A stretch of DNA of 64,000 nucleotides. It comes from an uncultured Acidobacteriota bacterium (lineage in GTDB: Bacteria > Acidobacteriota > Blastocatellia > RBC074). The stretch lies in assembly GCA_902825875.1 (NCBI GenBank), contig CADECP010000006.1, forward strand, positions 68,671 through 132,670, in the 5' to 3' direction. The translations under genes and the position numbers were made by a program. Position 1 is the stretch's first letter. Every line of letters starts with the position of its first letter. This document shows, one piece after another, positions 42,763 through 51,717 of this stretch. The notes below the pieces were generated by a model. It saw only the letters and a list, made by a program, of their open reading frames with translations. It did not search any database and was not told the origin of the DNA.

Positions 42763-45651
42763 TCAAGGCATGGGGCAGGTTGGCGAGTTGTTGAGAATGT
42801 TGCGATCTTTCAACACGAAGGTCGTGTCGGGTTGCAATCGTTTGATCGTTGCCTGGCCGGTGTTTTGCGGAGCGATCACGCAACGGTCGAAAGAAGCATT
42901 GACGCGGGAATCGTCGTGCAAGGTGACAGTGCAACCGACACGTTTGATTTCGCCCTGACCGATCATCGTGAAGCCGCCAACTCCGCAACGAACGTATTTG
43001 TATTCGCCCGTGAACGTGTTGAAGAGCAGATAATCGCCACTGTTTTCGTCCTGAATGCTGGCGTCCCAGACGGTGACGGTGAAACTGCACGAAGCCATCG
43101 CTCCGCCGGAATCCGTCGCCGTGCAAGTGACCGTCGTCACGCCCAGATTGAAGGCCGCCCCGGAAGGCGGCGAGCAAACCACCACCACTCCCGGACAGTT
43201 GTCCACAACAATTGGGGCGGGGAAGTTGGCGATGGCGTTCATTGTGCCTGGAGTCACCGCAATCACGTCCTGATTCGGCGGGCAGGTGATGACCGGCGGA
43301 GGATTCTGCGCGACGGTTGATGCCGAAGCCGAATTGTTCGCCGGGTTGGGGTCATTGGTTGACGCGCTGATCGTCGCCGTATTGTTGATGACCGAACCAT
43401 CCGACAGCGAACAATTTGCCGTCGTGTCGAAAATCACAGTGGCTGTAACGCCGACTGCCAGCGAAGCGTAGCTCACGGTTCGATTCTGCCCTGCGCCTGC
43501 GCAAATGCCGCCGTTGTCAGCCGCGCAACTGTTGAAAATGGCTCCGACCGGCAACACGTCGGTCAACGTCACCGAATTGGCTACGCTGGGGCCGTTGTTG
43601 CGAATCGTGATCGTGTACCTCAACGGATTGTTGGTGACGACCGGATCAGGCGTATCCACTTTCGATATGACTTCCAGATCGGCTTGCGCGATGACGTTGG
43701 TCGAAACCGTCGCCGTGCTGTTGGCCGGCGGATCGAACGAAGTCGTTGTTGCCGTTGCGGTGTTGTTGATTGTCGAAGCGTTCGGCGTCGCCGGATCAAC
43801 TTTGACGACGATGGAAAACACTGCGGTTTCGTTGTTGGCGACCGAAGCTTTGGTGCAATTCACCGTGCCGCCGCTGCCGACCGCCGGAAAGGCGCAACTC
43901 CACCCCGCCGGAGTCACAATCGAATCGAACGCGGTGTTGGCGGGCAAAGTGTCGCTGACAATGACGTTGCTGGCAGCGTCAGGGCCGTCGTTGGTCAGGT
44001 TAATCGTATAGGTCAGATTGTTTCCGGCGACGACCGGATTCGGCGAAGCGGTTTTGGTCAATCGCAAATCGGCGCTGACCAATCCCAGCGCGCTGTCCAA
44101 TCGCAAACGCGGACGAGTGGTGTTCGTCGGCATAGCTCCGCGTGTATCGGTAATCGGCACGCCTGTGTTTTGAAATTGAGTCAACACCGTTCCAACCGCG
44201 TCATTGCCGTGACCGGGCGAAGCTTTGAAAACCGCCCAAGCTCCGGCGACGTGCGGCGCAGCCATCGAAGTCCCGCTTTTGAATCCATAACTGTCAACGC
44301 TCGTGCCCGGAATTGAAGATTCAATCGAACCGCCGGGAGCGAACAGGCTCAGGAAGGGAGTGACGTTGGAACTGGCTCGAACATTGTCGTCTTTGTTGGT
44401 GGAACCCACGCTGACCGCCGTCGAAATGCACGCCGGAGCGCCCATCGCGTTGGTGAATCCGTCGTTGCCCGAAGCAATTACCGTAGCAATGCCCAGCGAA
44501 CGCAAATTATCAATTGCAGTCTTTCGGGAATCGCCATCGCAAGCCGCCGCGTTCATTCCGCCGCCCAGGCTCATGTTGACAGCGGCGATTCGGAACAGCG
44601 GATTGCCGCCGCCATCAACCATGTTGGCCAGCGTCAGCACACGTTCCAGACCGCTGATCTGGTCAGAAACGAACGAACGCGCACACGGCGCGGTGTCTGT
44701 GCCGCAATCCGAAGCTTTGCTGGAAAACACCTGAATGGCGATGACGTTGGCGTCTCTGGCTACGCCGGAGATTGTTTGGCCGTCGGATTTGGTGACGGTT
44801 CGACCGGCGGCGATTCCCGCCACGTGGGTTCCGTGATCGCAACCATCAACTCCCGCCGCACAATTGACGCCTGAACCTGCCGCTGTGGAATTCGCTCCAC
44901 CGGGGCACACGGATGTGAAGTTCACTCCACCGGAAGTCGTCGTGCTGGAAAAACAGGCTTCGGAAACGACTTTGCCGCCGTTCAAGGCCGGATGCGTGCT
45001 GTCAACGCCTGTGTCCAGAACGGCCACGGTTTGTCCGGCTCCGGTGAAGCCCGATGCCCAGGCAGCGTCGGCTCCGACGATGCGCGTGCTGTCAATCAGC
45101 GAAGGCCGGTCAGCAATGTCTTCCTGAATCTGGAAAACTTCCGGCGCTTGTTTCAATTGCTCCAATTCTTCGCCGCTGACTTCCATCGCCAGATAAGGAA
45201 TGTACTGGAACCGTTTGACCGATTCGCGGTTGTTGGCTTGCAAACGATTCAGCAGCGATTGCTGGGCTTGAGCAATCAACAAGTGTTGAGAGTCCTTGTC
45301 TTCCTGACGTTTCAGAAAACCTTCGGCGCGATATGCGACCGGCAAGCGGACGCCAATGATGACTCGTACGGATTTTCCGCCCTGCGCTTTTTTGGCCAGT
45401 TCATCGAACTTGCGTTCGGTGTCTGCTGAACGGCTGAATTGCAGGTCTTTCAAGGCCGGGTCTTGTCCGGCAATGTTTGGTTGATTGGTTGAATTTTGTT
45501 GGGCGGATGCAGCGGAACTGAACATTCCTGTTTGGCCTAGTACGCCTGCTCCAATCAAGGTCAGGCAACACGCTGCCAGCAGCACCCCCAGTTTCTGAAT
45601 CCACTCTCCGGCGGAGACGTTTTTTGGGCTGAGTTTCATTTGGTTTGGCAT
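42763..45651 (-). CDS. Secreted subtilisin-family protease with DUF11 and HYR-like domains
   Basis: The 962-residue protease has a signal/anchor (LGVLLAACCLTLIGAGVLGQ) and a propeptide-like domain (GKSVRVIIGVRLPVAYRAEG). The S8 domain has catalytic Asp in TVAVLDTGVDSTHPALN, His in CDHGTHVAGIAAGRTV and Ser in GFKSGTSMAAPHVAGAWAVF. Two DUF11 domains (LRLTKTASPNPVVAGNNLTY, DLEVISKVDTPDPVVTNNPL) follow, then an HYR-like domain (PPVITCPPNQDVIAVTPGTM) and a Cys-containing C-terminal ~90 residues. It is likely an extracellular protease held at the cell surface. ATG 45651 follows TGGAG; a longer frame upstream lacks a site. A terminator follows. Confidence 0.9.
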   Translation of the reverse strand: MPNQMKLSPKNVSAGEWIQKLGVLLAACCLTLIGAGVLGQTGMFSSAASAQQNSTNQPNIAGQDPALKDLQFSRSADTERKFDELAKKAQGGKSVRVIIGVRLPVAYRAEGFLKRQEDKDSQHLLIAQAQQSLLNRLQANNRESVKRFQYIPYLAMEVSGEELEQLKQAPEVFQIQEDIADRPSLIDSTRIVGADAAWASGFTGAGQTVAVLDTGVDSTHPALNGGKVVSEACFSSTTTSGGVNFTSVCPGGANSTAAGSGVNCAAGVDGCDHGTHVAGIAAGRTVTKSDGQTISGVARDANVIAIQVFSSKASDCGTDTAPCARSFVSDQISGLERVLTLANMVDGGGNPLFRIAAVNMSLGGGMNAAACDGDSRKTAIDNLRSLGIATVIASGNDGFTNAMGAPACISTAVSVGSTNKDDNVRASSNVTPFLSLFAPGGSIESSIPGTSVDSYGFKSGTSMAAPHVAGAWAVFKASPGHGNDAVGTVLTQFQNTGVPITDTRGAMPTNTTRPRLRLDSALGLVSADLRLTKTASPNPVVAGNNLTYTINLTNDGPDAASNVIVSDTLPANTAFDSIVTPAGWSCAFPAVGSGGTVNCTKASVANNETAVFSIVVKVDPATPNASTINNTATATTTSFDPPANSTATVSTNVIAQADLEVISKVDTPDPVVTNNPLRYTITIRNNGPSVANSVTLTDVLPVGAIFNSCAADNGGICAGAGQNRTVSYASLAVGVTATVIFDTTANCSLSDGSVINNTATISASTNDPNPANNSASASTVAQNPPPVITCPPNQDVIAVTPGTMNAIANFPAPIVVDNCPGVVVVCSPPSGAAFNLGVTTVTCTATDSGGAMASCSFTVTVWDASIQDENSGDYLLFNTFTGEYKYVRCGVGGFTMIGQGEIKRVGCTVTLHDDSRVNASFDRCVIAPQNTGQATIKRLQPDTTFVLKDRNILNNSPTCPMP

Positions 45652-45821
45652 TTTGTTCTCCAGGTTGAATTGACTAGATCGCAAAAGAACCGCCCTGTCC
45701 TGCACGGCGCGGGCAGAGATTGATCGGCAGTCCTTTCCTTCACTTGGGTAAGCGGAAAAATGGCAGTAAGGCTTGAAAGGCGGGAAATTTTTTCTTCGCA
45801 GAAACGCAAAATTTTGCGGTT

Positions 45822-47099
45822 CTAAGTTTCTTCAACAACGGAACGGTGCGGGTCAATCAACAACCACATCGGCACGCCCAAGATGAACACTCCGGCCATG
45901 ATGTAAAACGGCAACGACCAAGAGCCGTACGCTTTCACCGCATACCCGAACACCAATGGCGCAACCGCTCCACCGATATTGCCTATGAAGTTCATTGAGC
46001 CGGTGACGGTTCCGGCGTATTTGCGGCCAACATCCAGGCAAACCGACCACGCCGCGCTGACCGTGATTGTCTGAAGCCCGAAGGCCAAAGCCAGCAACAG
46101 CGCCGCCGTCAAATTGCTTTTGACCTGGGCGACGGCGATTAAAACCAGTGCGCTCAAAATGTATCCGCTGGCTCCAAGCCCGCATCGCGCCAGTTTCAAG
46201 TTGCCGGTGCGCGCAATGCGATCAGTCAGCCATCCTCCAAAACCGTTTGCCAGCGCGCTGATTACCCAGGGCAGCGCCGCCAGCCATTTGGTCGAGTTCA
46301 GCGAAAAGCCGCGAGCTTCGATTAAATAAGTCGGCAACCAGGTGATGTAAAAATACAGCCCATAAGCGTAAGCGAAATACATCAGGCAGATGAAAATCAG
46401 GTTTTTGCTTTTGAATAAAGTCCGCCAGGGAATCTGTTGCTCGGGTTCGGCGGCAGGTGTGGAATCTTCGGCGCGAATCAACTGCAACTCGGCCTGGTTT
46501 ACCGAAGCATGATTTTCAGGCAAATCGCGGAACCAGCGATTCCAGGCCACACACCATAAAGCTCCCACCACGCCGAATTCGACAAAAGTCCAACGCCAGC
46601 TTTGATGTTCCAACAGAGTCAGGACAATCGGCGCGGTCATTGCCGAACCAATTGAAAGTCCGACGAATGAAGTGCTTAAAGCTCGTCCCTGTTCCGAAGC
46701 CGGAAACCAGCGCGAAACTGCTTTGGCAATGTTGGGAAAAGCGCCCGCTTCGCCGGCGCCAAACAAAAATCGAACCGCCAGCAAAGAACGATAACCAACG
46801 ACTGCTCCGGTTAATGCCGTGAACGCCGACCACCAGGCGACGACTCGCGTCAGCGCCAGTCGCGCGCCGTAACGATCTCCAAGCCAGCCAGCCGGAATTT
46901 CAAAGGCGGCATAAGCAAAGGTGAAGGCACTGAAAACCCAGCTTTTCTGTTCCAGCGAAAGATTGAACTCTTTGGCTATCGTCGGCATTGACGCTGAAAT
47001 GCACAGCCGGTCAAGGTATGTGATGACCGCCAACAGGAAGATCAGCCATAAAACCGTGTAACGCGCGCGCGTGGGTTTCGGATTGTTGGGAGGATTCAT
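45822..47099 (-). CDS. MFS transporter, anion:cation symporter (ACS) type
   Basis: The 425-residue transporter has 12 helices. TVLWLIFLLAVITYLDRLCI and FSAFTFAYAAFEIPAGWLGD with RYGARLALTR match the ACS subfamily (glucarate, hexuronate, tartrate-type uptake). Likewise RFLFGAGEAGAFPNIAKAVS and RWFPASEQGRALSTSFVG carry the diagnostic G-E-A-G-x-x-P-x-x and W-F-P motifs. An organic-acid substrate is therefore likely. ATG 47099 follows GGAGG (spacing 3-4); upstream in-frame codons to 47174 lie near the terminator of the TonB-like gene. No linked catabolic gene is adjacent. Confidence 0.88.
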   Translation of the reverse strand: MNPPNNPKPTRARYTVLWLIFLLAVITYLDRLCISASMPTIAKEFNLSLEQKSWVFSAFTFAYAAFEIPAGWLGDRYGARLALTRVVAWWSAFTALTGAVVGYRSLLAVRFLFGAGEAGAFPNIAKAVSRWFPASEQGRALSTSFVGLSIGSAMTAPIVLTLLEHQSWRWTFVEFGVVGALWCVAWNRWFRDLPENHASVNQAELQLIRAEDSTPAAEPEQQIPWRTLFKSKNLIFICLMYFAYAYGLYFYITWLPTYLIEARGFSLNSTKWLAALPWVISALANGFGGWLTDRIARTGNLKLARCGLGASGYILSALVLIAVAQVKSNLTAALLLALAFGLQTITVSAAWSVCLDVGRKYAGTVTGSMNFIGNIGGAVAPLVFGYAVKAYGSWSLPFYIMAGVFILGVPMWLLIDPHRSVVEET

Positions 47100-47150
47100 G
47101 GGCGCGTACTTTAGGCAATAAGTCGCAACTTGGCTATGGCGTGAAAACAA

Positions 47151-47186
47151 AACCCGGTGAACGCTGCAAAGCATTCACCGGGTTTT
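47151..47186 (-). terminator. Intrinsic terminator of the TonB-like gene
   Basis: AACCCGGTGAA (47151-47161) pairs with TTCACCGGGTT (47174-47184) around a 12-nt loop. T-runs occur on both strands, so it may serve both directions; it lies 23 nt after the TonB-like gene. Confidence 0.75.
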
Positions 47187-47208
47187 CCGAGACGAGTTGT
47201 GAGACTGT

Positions 47209-49071
47209 TTAATAGAGCGTGAAGTTGAATTCCAACTGACCGCGTACGCTGACCGGTTGGCCGTTCTTCATTGCCGGTTGGAAACGAATGCGCTTGGCGG
47301 CTTCAATGGCGCTTTCGGTCAATCCGTCGGGAAGTCCGCGAACGACTTTGATGTCGGTGATGCGTCCGTCAGCCGTGTATGTAAGAGCAACAAGCACGGA
47401 GCCTTGAATCTTGTTCGCGCGGGCTTCTTCCGTGTACTTGGCGCGCTCTTTGTAAAGAATAGTCGGTCGTAAACTGGCCGACATCGGTTCGACGCTTCGT
47501 CCACCGCCGAGAGCCATATCATTGCCACCGGTGTTGCCGCCTCTGCCCGGGCCTAGTCCACCGCCTTGACCAGCACCAACGCCAGTACCCGAACTGTTGC
47601 CAATTCCGCCGCCTGAACCGGGTCCGCTGGAAGGCGGAGCCGGAATCCCATTCGGATCACCGATGGGCCCTTTCATCGGAGGCATGATTTTCGGATCGCC
47701 GTAAATGGTCGAAGCCACCACCAACGAAGGATTTTTGATCTTCGGCGGTTCGGGATCGGGCGGAATGATTTGCGGTGTCAACGCCATCTGAGGCGGTCTG
47801 CCCTGGCTGGGCGGAGTCGGATCGTTTTTACCGCCGCCGCCGCCGCCCGCTGCTTGTTTGGGTTGCGATTTGCTGCCGCCCAACATTTCCTTTTTGGCTT
47901 TGGCTGATTCGGCGACTTTGATGTCAATCTTTTCCGCCAAATCAATCATCGCCACATCCACCAATTCCTGCGGCAATTCTTGCTCCTGAACGCAGCGGGA
48001 AGGGAAGATGCGGCAGTAAAAGTCATAATTCGAGAACAGAACCGTGATAATCAGAATAGCGACAATCGGCGACCAGTTGAAAAACTCCAGCGCGATTTTC
48101 GGAGCGGCCAGACTGTTTTTCGCGCGATTGACCAATTTGTAAAGCAAGAAGCCTCGCGCGGCGTAACAGGCTGTCAGGTAAGTCGCAAAGCCGATGAAAA
48201 AGGTGTTGATCAAAAATCCGTTTGGTTTTTTGATCGAAGAGATGATCTGCGCGATGAAATAAATCGTGACGTAACCGACCAGTGCCAATTCAGAACCGGC
48301 CAGCAACGCATTGCGGCGATACCGATTGCTGCCTTCACCGCGAACAAATTCAGACAAAAACTGTTTCGGGTTCTGTTTGAACTCCGCCGCGGCCATGCTG
48401 ACTTCGCGTGTCACGCTGGCGAACAGAGACTCCTCTTTCAGCAGGAAAGGGCTTTCCGTTCCGGGTTTGTAATCGCCTTTTTTGAAAATCTCACCGATGT
48501 TTTTCAGGCTGGTAATCAGGTTTTCAATCATTCCGACTTGTTGCGGAATCATCAAATTGAAACCGTCATTTTGAGCGGCTGGCGCGGAGTTTGTCGCCGA
48601 TGAAGCTTTGGCCGTCGGAGTTGCCGGAACTGCCGGAACTGCCGGGGATGCCTGTTGCTGCGGCGCCGGTTGAGAAACTCTTGCGGCGTGTTGAGCCGGT
48701 TGCGGTGGAGCCTGTTTGATTGGTTGAACTGACGGAATTTGCTGTTGCGGAATCGCCTTCGGAGCTTCGGCCATAATTTCAGACTGCGAAGCGCGAATTT
48801 GCTCGGTTTGGCGGAAAGGCATTCCGCCGCTTTTTTCGGTTGGTTGCGCTTCTAGTGAAATCGGCGCTTGCGGAATGGACGCCGGGGCTTGCTTAACAGA
48901 CGGAGCAAGCGGAACGACTTCGCCGCTTTCGGCTTCTCGCGCGGGCGGAGCCGATGTGAGCGGTGCTGTTCGACGGACGTACTCTTCGGTCGTCATCAGT
49001 AATTCAGTATCGTTTGGGCAATACTGAAAGCCGTTTGGATATTGTTGCTGACATTTCGGACAAGTTTTCAT
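47209..49071 (-). CDS. TonB-family protein with N-terminal zinc ribbon
   Basis: The 620-residue protein begins with a zinc ribbon (MKTCPKCQQQYPNGFQYCPN, CxxC then CxxN/D). A long Pro/Gln-rich linker follows (KQAPASIPQAPISLEAQPTE), then three membrane helices (LLAGSELALVGYVTIYFIAQ, INTFFIGFATYLTACYAARG, FNWSPIVAILIITVLFSNYD). A Gly/Pro-rich periplasmic linker leads to a C-terminal TonB domain (KIQGSVLVALTYTADGRITD, RFQPAMKNGQPVSVRGQLEF). The topology puts the zinc ribbon in the cytoplasm and the TonB domain in the periplasm, unlike classical TonB. It would couple the membrane to an outer-membrane partner. ATG 49071 follows GAGGTGAGG. Confidence 0.82.
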   Translation of the reverse strand: MKTCPKCQQQYPNGFQYCPNDTELLMTTEEYVRRTAPLTSAPPAREAESGEVVPLAPSVKQAPASIPQAPISLEAQPTEKSGGMPFRQTEQIRASQSEIMAEAPKAIPQQQIPSVQPIKQAPPQPAQHAARVSQPAPQQQASPAVPAVPATPTAKASSATNSAPAAQNDGFNLMIPQQVGMIENLITSLKNIGEIFKKGDYKPGTESPFLLKEESLFASVTREVSMAAAEFKQNPKQFLSEFVRGEGSNRYRRNALLAGSELALVGYVTIYFIAQIISSIKKPNGFLINTFFIGFATYLTACYAARGFLLYKLVNRAKNSLAAPKIALEFFNWSPIVAILIITVLFSNYDFYCRIFPSRCVQEQELPQELVDVAMIDLAEKIDIKVAESAKAKKEMLGGSKSQPKQAAGGGGGGKNDPTPPSQGRPPQMALTPQIIPPDPEPPKIKNPSLVVASTIYGDPKIMPPMKGPIGDPNGIPAPPSSGPGSGGGIGNSSGTGVGAGQGGGLGPGRGGNTGGNDMALGGGRSVEPMSASLRPTILYKERAKYTEEARANKIQGSVLVALTYTADGRITDIKVVRGLPDGLTESAIEAAKRIRFQPAMKNGQPVSVRGQLEFNFTLY

Positions 49072-49290
49072 TTGCAGCCTCACCTCTTCTCGGAATACTA
49101 ATCTTGGGTTTATTCAAAATCAAGGTAGCCCTCGGACGCAATCAGAACGCCGAAAGCACTATTACTTGCGCCCGTAAGCGGAAAAACTTCAACGTTTTGT
49201 GAAACTTTCAAAGGGGAAGGGAGATGCCACTTCAAACGTCGAAAGAGGGGAGATGGTTCAAGTTAAACTGACGCCGTTCAAGGTTGCAGT

Positions 49291-49860
49291 TCAGGATTTT
49301 AACAAGCCGGTGATTTCGCTTATTGAACGCGAAGCCAGGTCCTGATTTGGTGATTCGTCGTGAACCGCATTGACCGCAACAGAAAACCAGAACTGCAAAT
49401 TTCGAGCGGTTTCGTCAATCGGGTTCAGCCGAACGTTGAGTTGCACCGCACTCAGGTCAAACGGCACGCCGAGTTTCGAGCCTTCCATCGGCGAAAGCTT
49501 GAAATAAATCACGCCGACGGAACTCCGCGAGCCTGTGGCATCGGTCGCAGGCAAACCGCCCGAATGAACTTTGCCGAGCATAGAAGGTGTTGCTCCGGCT
49601 GGCGTTGGTGGAGCCGATTGAATACTGCCTTGAGTCGCCAACAAAGTGGCCTTGACGTTGTCGGCGTTGCGAGTTCCGGCGGCGGATTTGACTGAAAACG
49701 TTCCTGTTAGCTCGATTTTGCTGCCGGTTAGCGCCGCAGTTGACGGCGAAAACGCGAACTTCAATTTGGCTCGACCGGTTTCGATTTCGCCGGTGAATTC
49801 CCGTCCGATCAACAAACTGTGAACGGAGTGCAATTTTCGTTTTTGAGTTTGAGCAATCAT
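49291..49860 (-). CDS. Hypothetical beta-rich protein in the GMC oxidoreductase unit
   Basis: The 189-residue protein has no signal peptide and is beta-rich (FTGEIETGRAKLKFAFSPST, KIELTGTFSVK, SSVGVIYFKLSPM, SAVQLNVRLNPID). It resembles a small jelly-roll or immunoglobulin-like fold but has no recognised motif. ATG 49860 follows AAGGAG. It sits 13 nt downstream of the GMC oxidoreductase gene and is probably cotranscribed with it. It is not the gluconate-dehydrogenase-subunit-3-type gene that often accompanies GMC oxidoreductases. Function unknown. The 207 nt after it hold nothing recognisable. Confidence 0.65.
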   Translation of the reverse strand: MIAQTQKRKLHSVHSLLIGREFTGEIETGRAKLKFAFSPSTAALTGSKIELTGTFSVKSAAGTRNADNVKATLLATQGSIQSAPPTPAGATPSMLGKVHSGGLPATDATGSRSSVGVIYFKLSPMEGSKLGVPFDLSAVQLNVRLNPIDETARNLQFWFSVAVNAVHDESPNQDLASRSISEITGLLKS

Positions 49861-49873
49861 CGTCGCATCTCCT

Positions 49874-51592
49874 TCACAAGTTGTTTCGCTTCATTTCTTC
49901 GGTCAGGTATTCGCACGCGCGAATCGTCAGCGCCAGAATCGTCAGCGTCGGATTTTGATTGGCAGAACCGACGAAAGCCGCTCCGTCGGTGACGAAAACG
50001 TTTTTGGCGTCCCAGACCTGATTGAATTTGTTGAGCACGGATTTTTTAGGATCGTCGCCCATTCGCGCCGTGCCGAGTTCGTGAATGATCCGACCTGGAA
50101 CAGTCAGATTTTCGCTGACCGTGATTTGCTCGGCTCCGGCGGCTTTCAGAATTTCGGCGGCGCTGGCCGAAGCGTCGCGTCCCATTTCACGTTCGTTGTC
50201 GGAATGCTGAATATGAACTTTCAGCACGGGAATTCCCCAAGCGTCCACGACTCCGCCGGGATCAATTTCGACGAAGTTTTCAAACCGCGACAGCATTGCC
50301 GCGCGCGTAGTCAATCCGACCGGAGCCGCCCACCAACGTCGAGTTTGTTTTTTGAATTCGCTGCCGAAACCTTCCAGCCGTTTGGCGACACCAGGGAATG
50401 CGCCGATGGCAGAACCGCCTTCAAACCCGTATCCGCGCAAAAACTTCTGATGCTTAGTCTTGGCGTCCAGATTGCGGAATCGCGGGACGAAAATGCCTGA
50501 TGATTTGCCGTCTTCGTTGACCGGTTCGCGCCCGGCCAGCATAGGCATCACGCCGCTGGCGCCGGTTCCGCCGAAATGGTCAACCAGATAATGTCCCAGC
50601 ACGCCGGAAGAATTTCCTAAACCGTTCGGATGCTGCCGCGATTTGGAATTGAGCAGCAATCGCGTTGATTCCAAAGTCGAACCGGCGACGATGACGACTT
50701 TGCCGCGAAATTCCAATTCTTGATGAGTCAGCCGATCTACGACGGCGACGCCTTTGGCTTTGCCCGTGTTGGTGTCAATCGTCAGATGGCGAACGATTGA
50801 ATTTGTTCTGAGCGTCAGCTTGCCGGTTTCGTTCGCCGCCGGAAGCGTCGAAGAAATCGAATTAAACATTGCTCCGACCGAACAGCCGTTGCCACAACTG
50901 CCGCAGTAATGGCATTGCGCTCGGCCATATTTTCGGTGCTGAGGTTTGACGGCGGTCAGCATAGCCAGTCGCGGTTGAATCAAATTCCAGCCGAGTTTTT
51001 CCGTCGCGGTTTTCAGCTTTTGTTCGCCGCAAGTCAGCGGAATCGCGGGCAGGAATTTGCCATCCGGCTGCCACCACAAACCGTCTTTGTTCCCCGCAAC
51101 GCCAACCCACTCTTCGGCTTTGTCGTAATACGGTTCGATCTCTTTGTAACTGATCGGCCAGTCCACATCGAAGCCGTCGTGACTGGCGGCTTTGAAATCC
51201 AGGTCAGACAATCGCCACGACAGCCGTCCCCAATGCAAAGTTTTGCCGCCAAGAATTCGCGCGCGAACCCACAGAAACGGTTTGCCAGGTTCGGTCGTGA
51301 ACGGATGTTCGGTGTCTTTGATGTAAAAGTGGCGGCTGAATTCTCCAGCGGTGTCTTGCTGCCATTGCTCGTTCTGTTTCCAGCCGGTTGGACCGAATCC
51401 GCGATACATGGATTCGTAGCCGAATTTGTTCATCGTGAATTCGCGTTTCGGATCAATCGGCGGGCCGGCTTCGAGCAACAGGACTTCAAAGCCGCGCTCG
51501 GTCAATTCTTTGGCGGCCATTCCGCCCGAAGCGCCGGAGCCAATGATGATTGCGTCGTAGATTTTCCTGCCGGATGCCTGCTTTGTCTGCAC
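49874..51592 (-). CDS. GMC-family FAD-dependent oxidoreductase
   Basis: The 572-residue flavoprotein has the FAD dinucleotide site YDAIIIGSGASGGMAAKELT with EVLLLEAGP, the substrate-binding middle including QCHYCGSCGNGCSVGAMFNS (a CxxCGxCxxxC cluster typical of bacterial GMC dehydrogenases), VVIVAGSTLESTRLLLNS, and the C-terminal GTARMGDDPKKSVLNKFNQV and VGSANQNPTLTILALTIRAC. It would oxidise an alcohol, sugar or glucose-like substrate, probably passing electrons to the respiratory chain. The GTG start at 51592 follows GGAGG by 4 nt; the longer frame to 51715 runs into the upstream gene's terminator. Substrate unknown. Confidence 0.88.
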   Translation of the reverse strand: MQTKQASGRKIYDAIIIGSGASGGMAAKELTERGFEVLLLEAGPPIDPKREFTMNKFGYESMYRGFGPTGWKQNEQWQQDTAGEFSRHFYIKDTEHPFTTEPGKPFLWVRARILGGKTLHWGRLSWRLSDLDFKAASHDGFDVDWPISYKEIEPYYDKAEEWVGVAGNKDGLWWQPDGKFLPAIPLTCGEQKLKTATEKLGWNLIQPRLAMLTAVKPQHRKYGRAQCHYCGSCGNGCSVGAMFNSISSTLPAANETGKLTLRTNSIVRHLTIDTNTGKAKGVAVVDRLTHQELEFRGKVVIVAGSTLESTRLLLNSKSRQHPNGLGNSSGVLGHYLVDHFGGTGASGVMPMLAGREPVNEDGKSSGIFVPRFRNLDAKTKHQKFLRGYGFEGGSAIGAFPGVAKRLEGFGSEFKKQTRRWWAAPVGLTTRAAMLSRFENFVEIDPGGVVDAWGIPVLKVHIQHSDNEREMGRDASASAAEILKAAGAEQITVSENLTVPGRIIHELGTARMGDDPKKSVLNKFNQVWDAKNVFVTDGAAFVGSANQNPTLTILALTIRACEYLTEEMKRNNL

Positions 51593-51677
51593 GCTGCCTC
51601 CACGAATTTTGGGATGAGTTGAAAGGGGAATTACTGCTTGCGGAAAACGCGGCGAACCGTAGCACAGCCGCGCAAGT

Positions 51678-51707
51678 CTTGGGAAGTCTTTCCAAAGACT
51701 TCCCAAG
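51678..51707 (-). terminator. Perfect 14-bp hairpin after the TIGR03437-type propeller gene
   Basis: CTTGGGAAGTCTTT (51678-51691) and its complement (51694-51707) with a 2-nt loop, nested in a wider AGTCTTGGG/CCCAAGACT pair. No T-run. It lies 10 nt after the stop of the upstream minus-strand gene. Confidence 0.45.
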
Positions 51708-51717
51708 CCCCCCAAGA

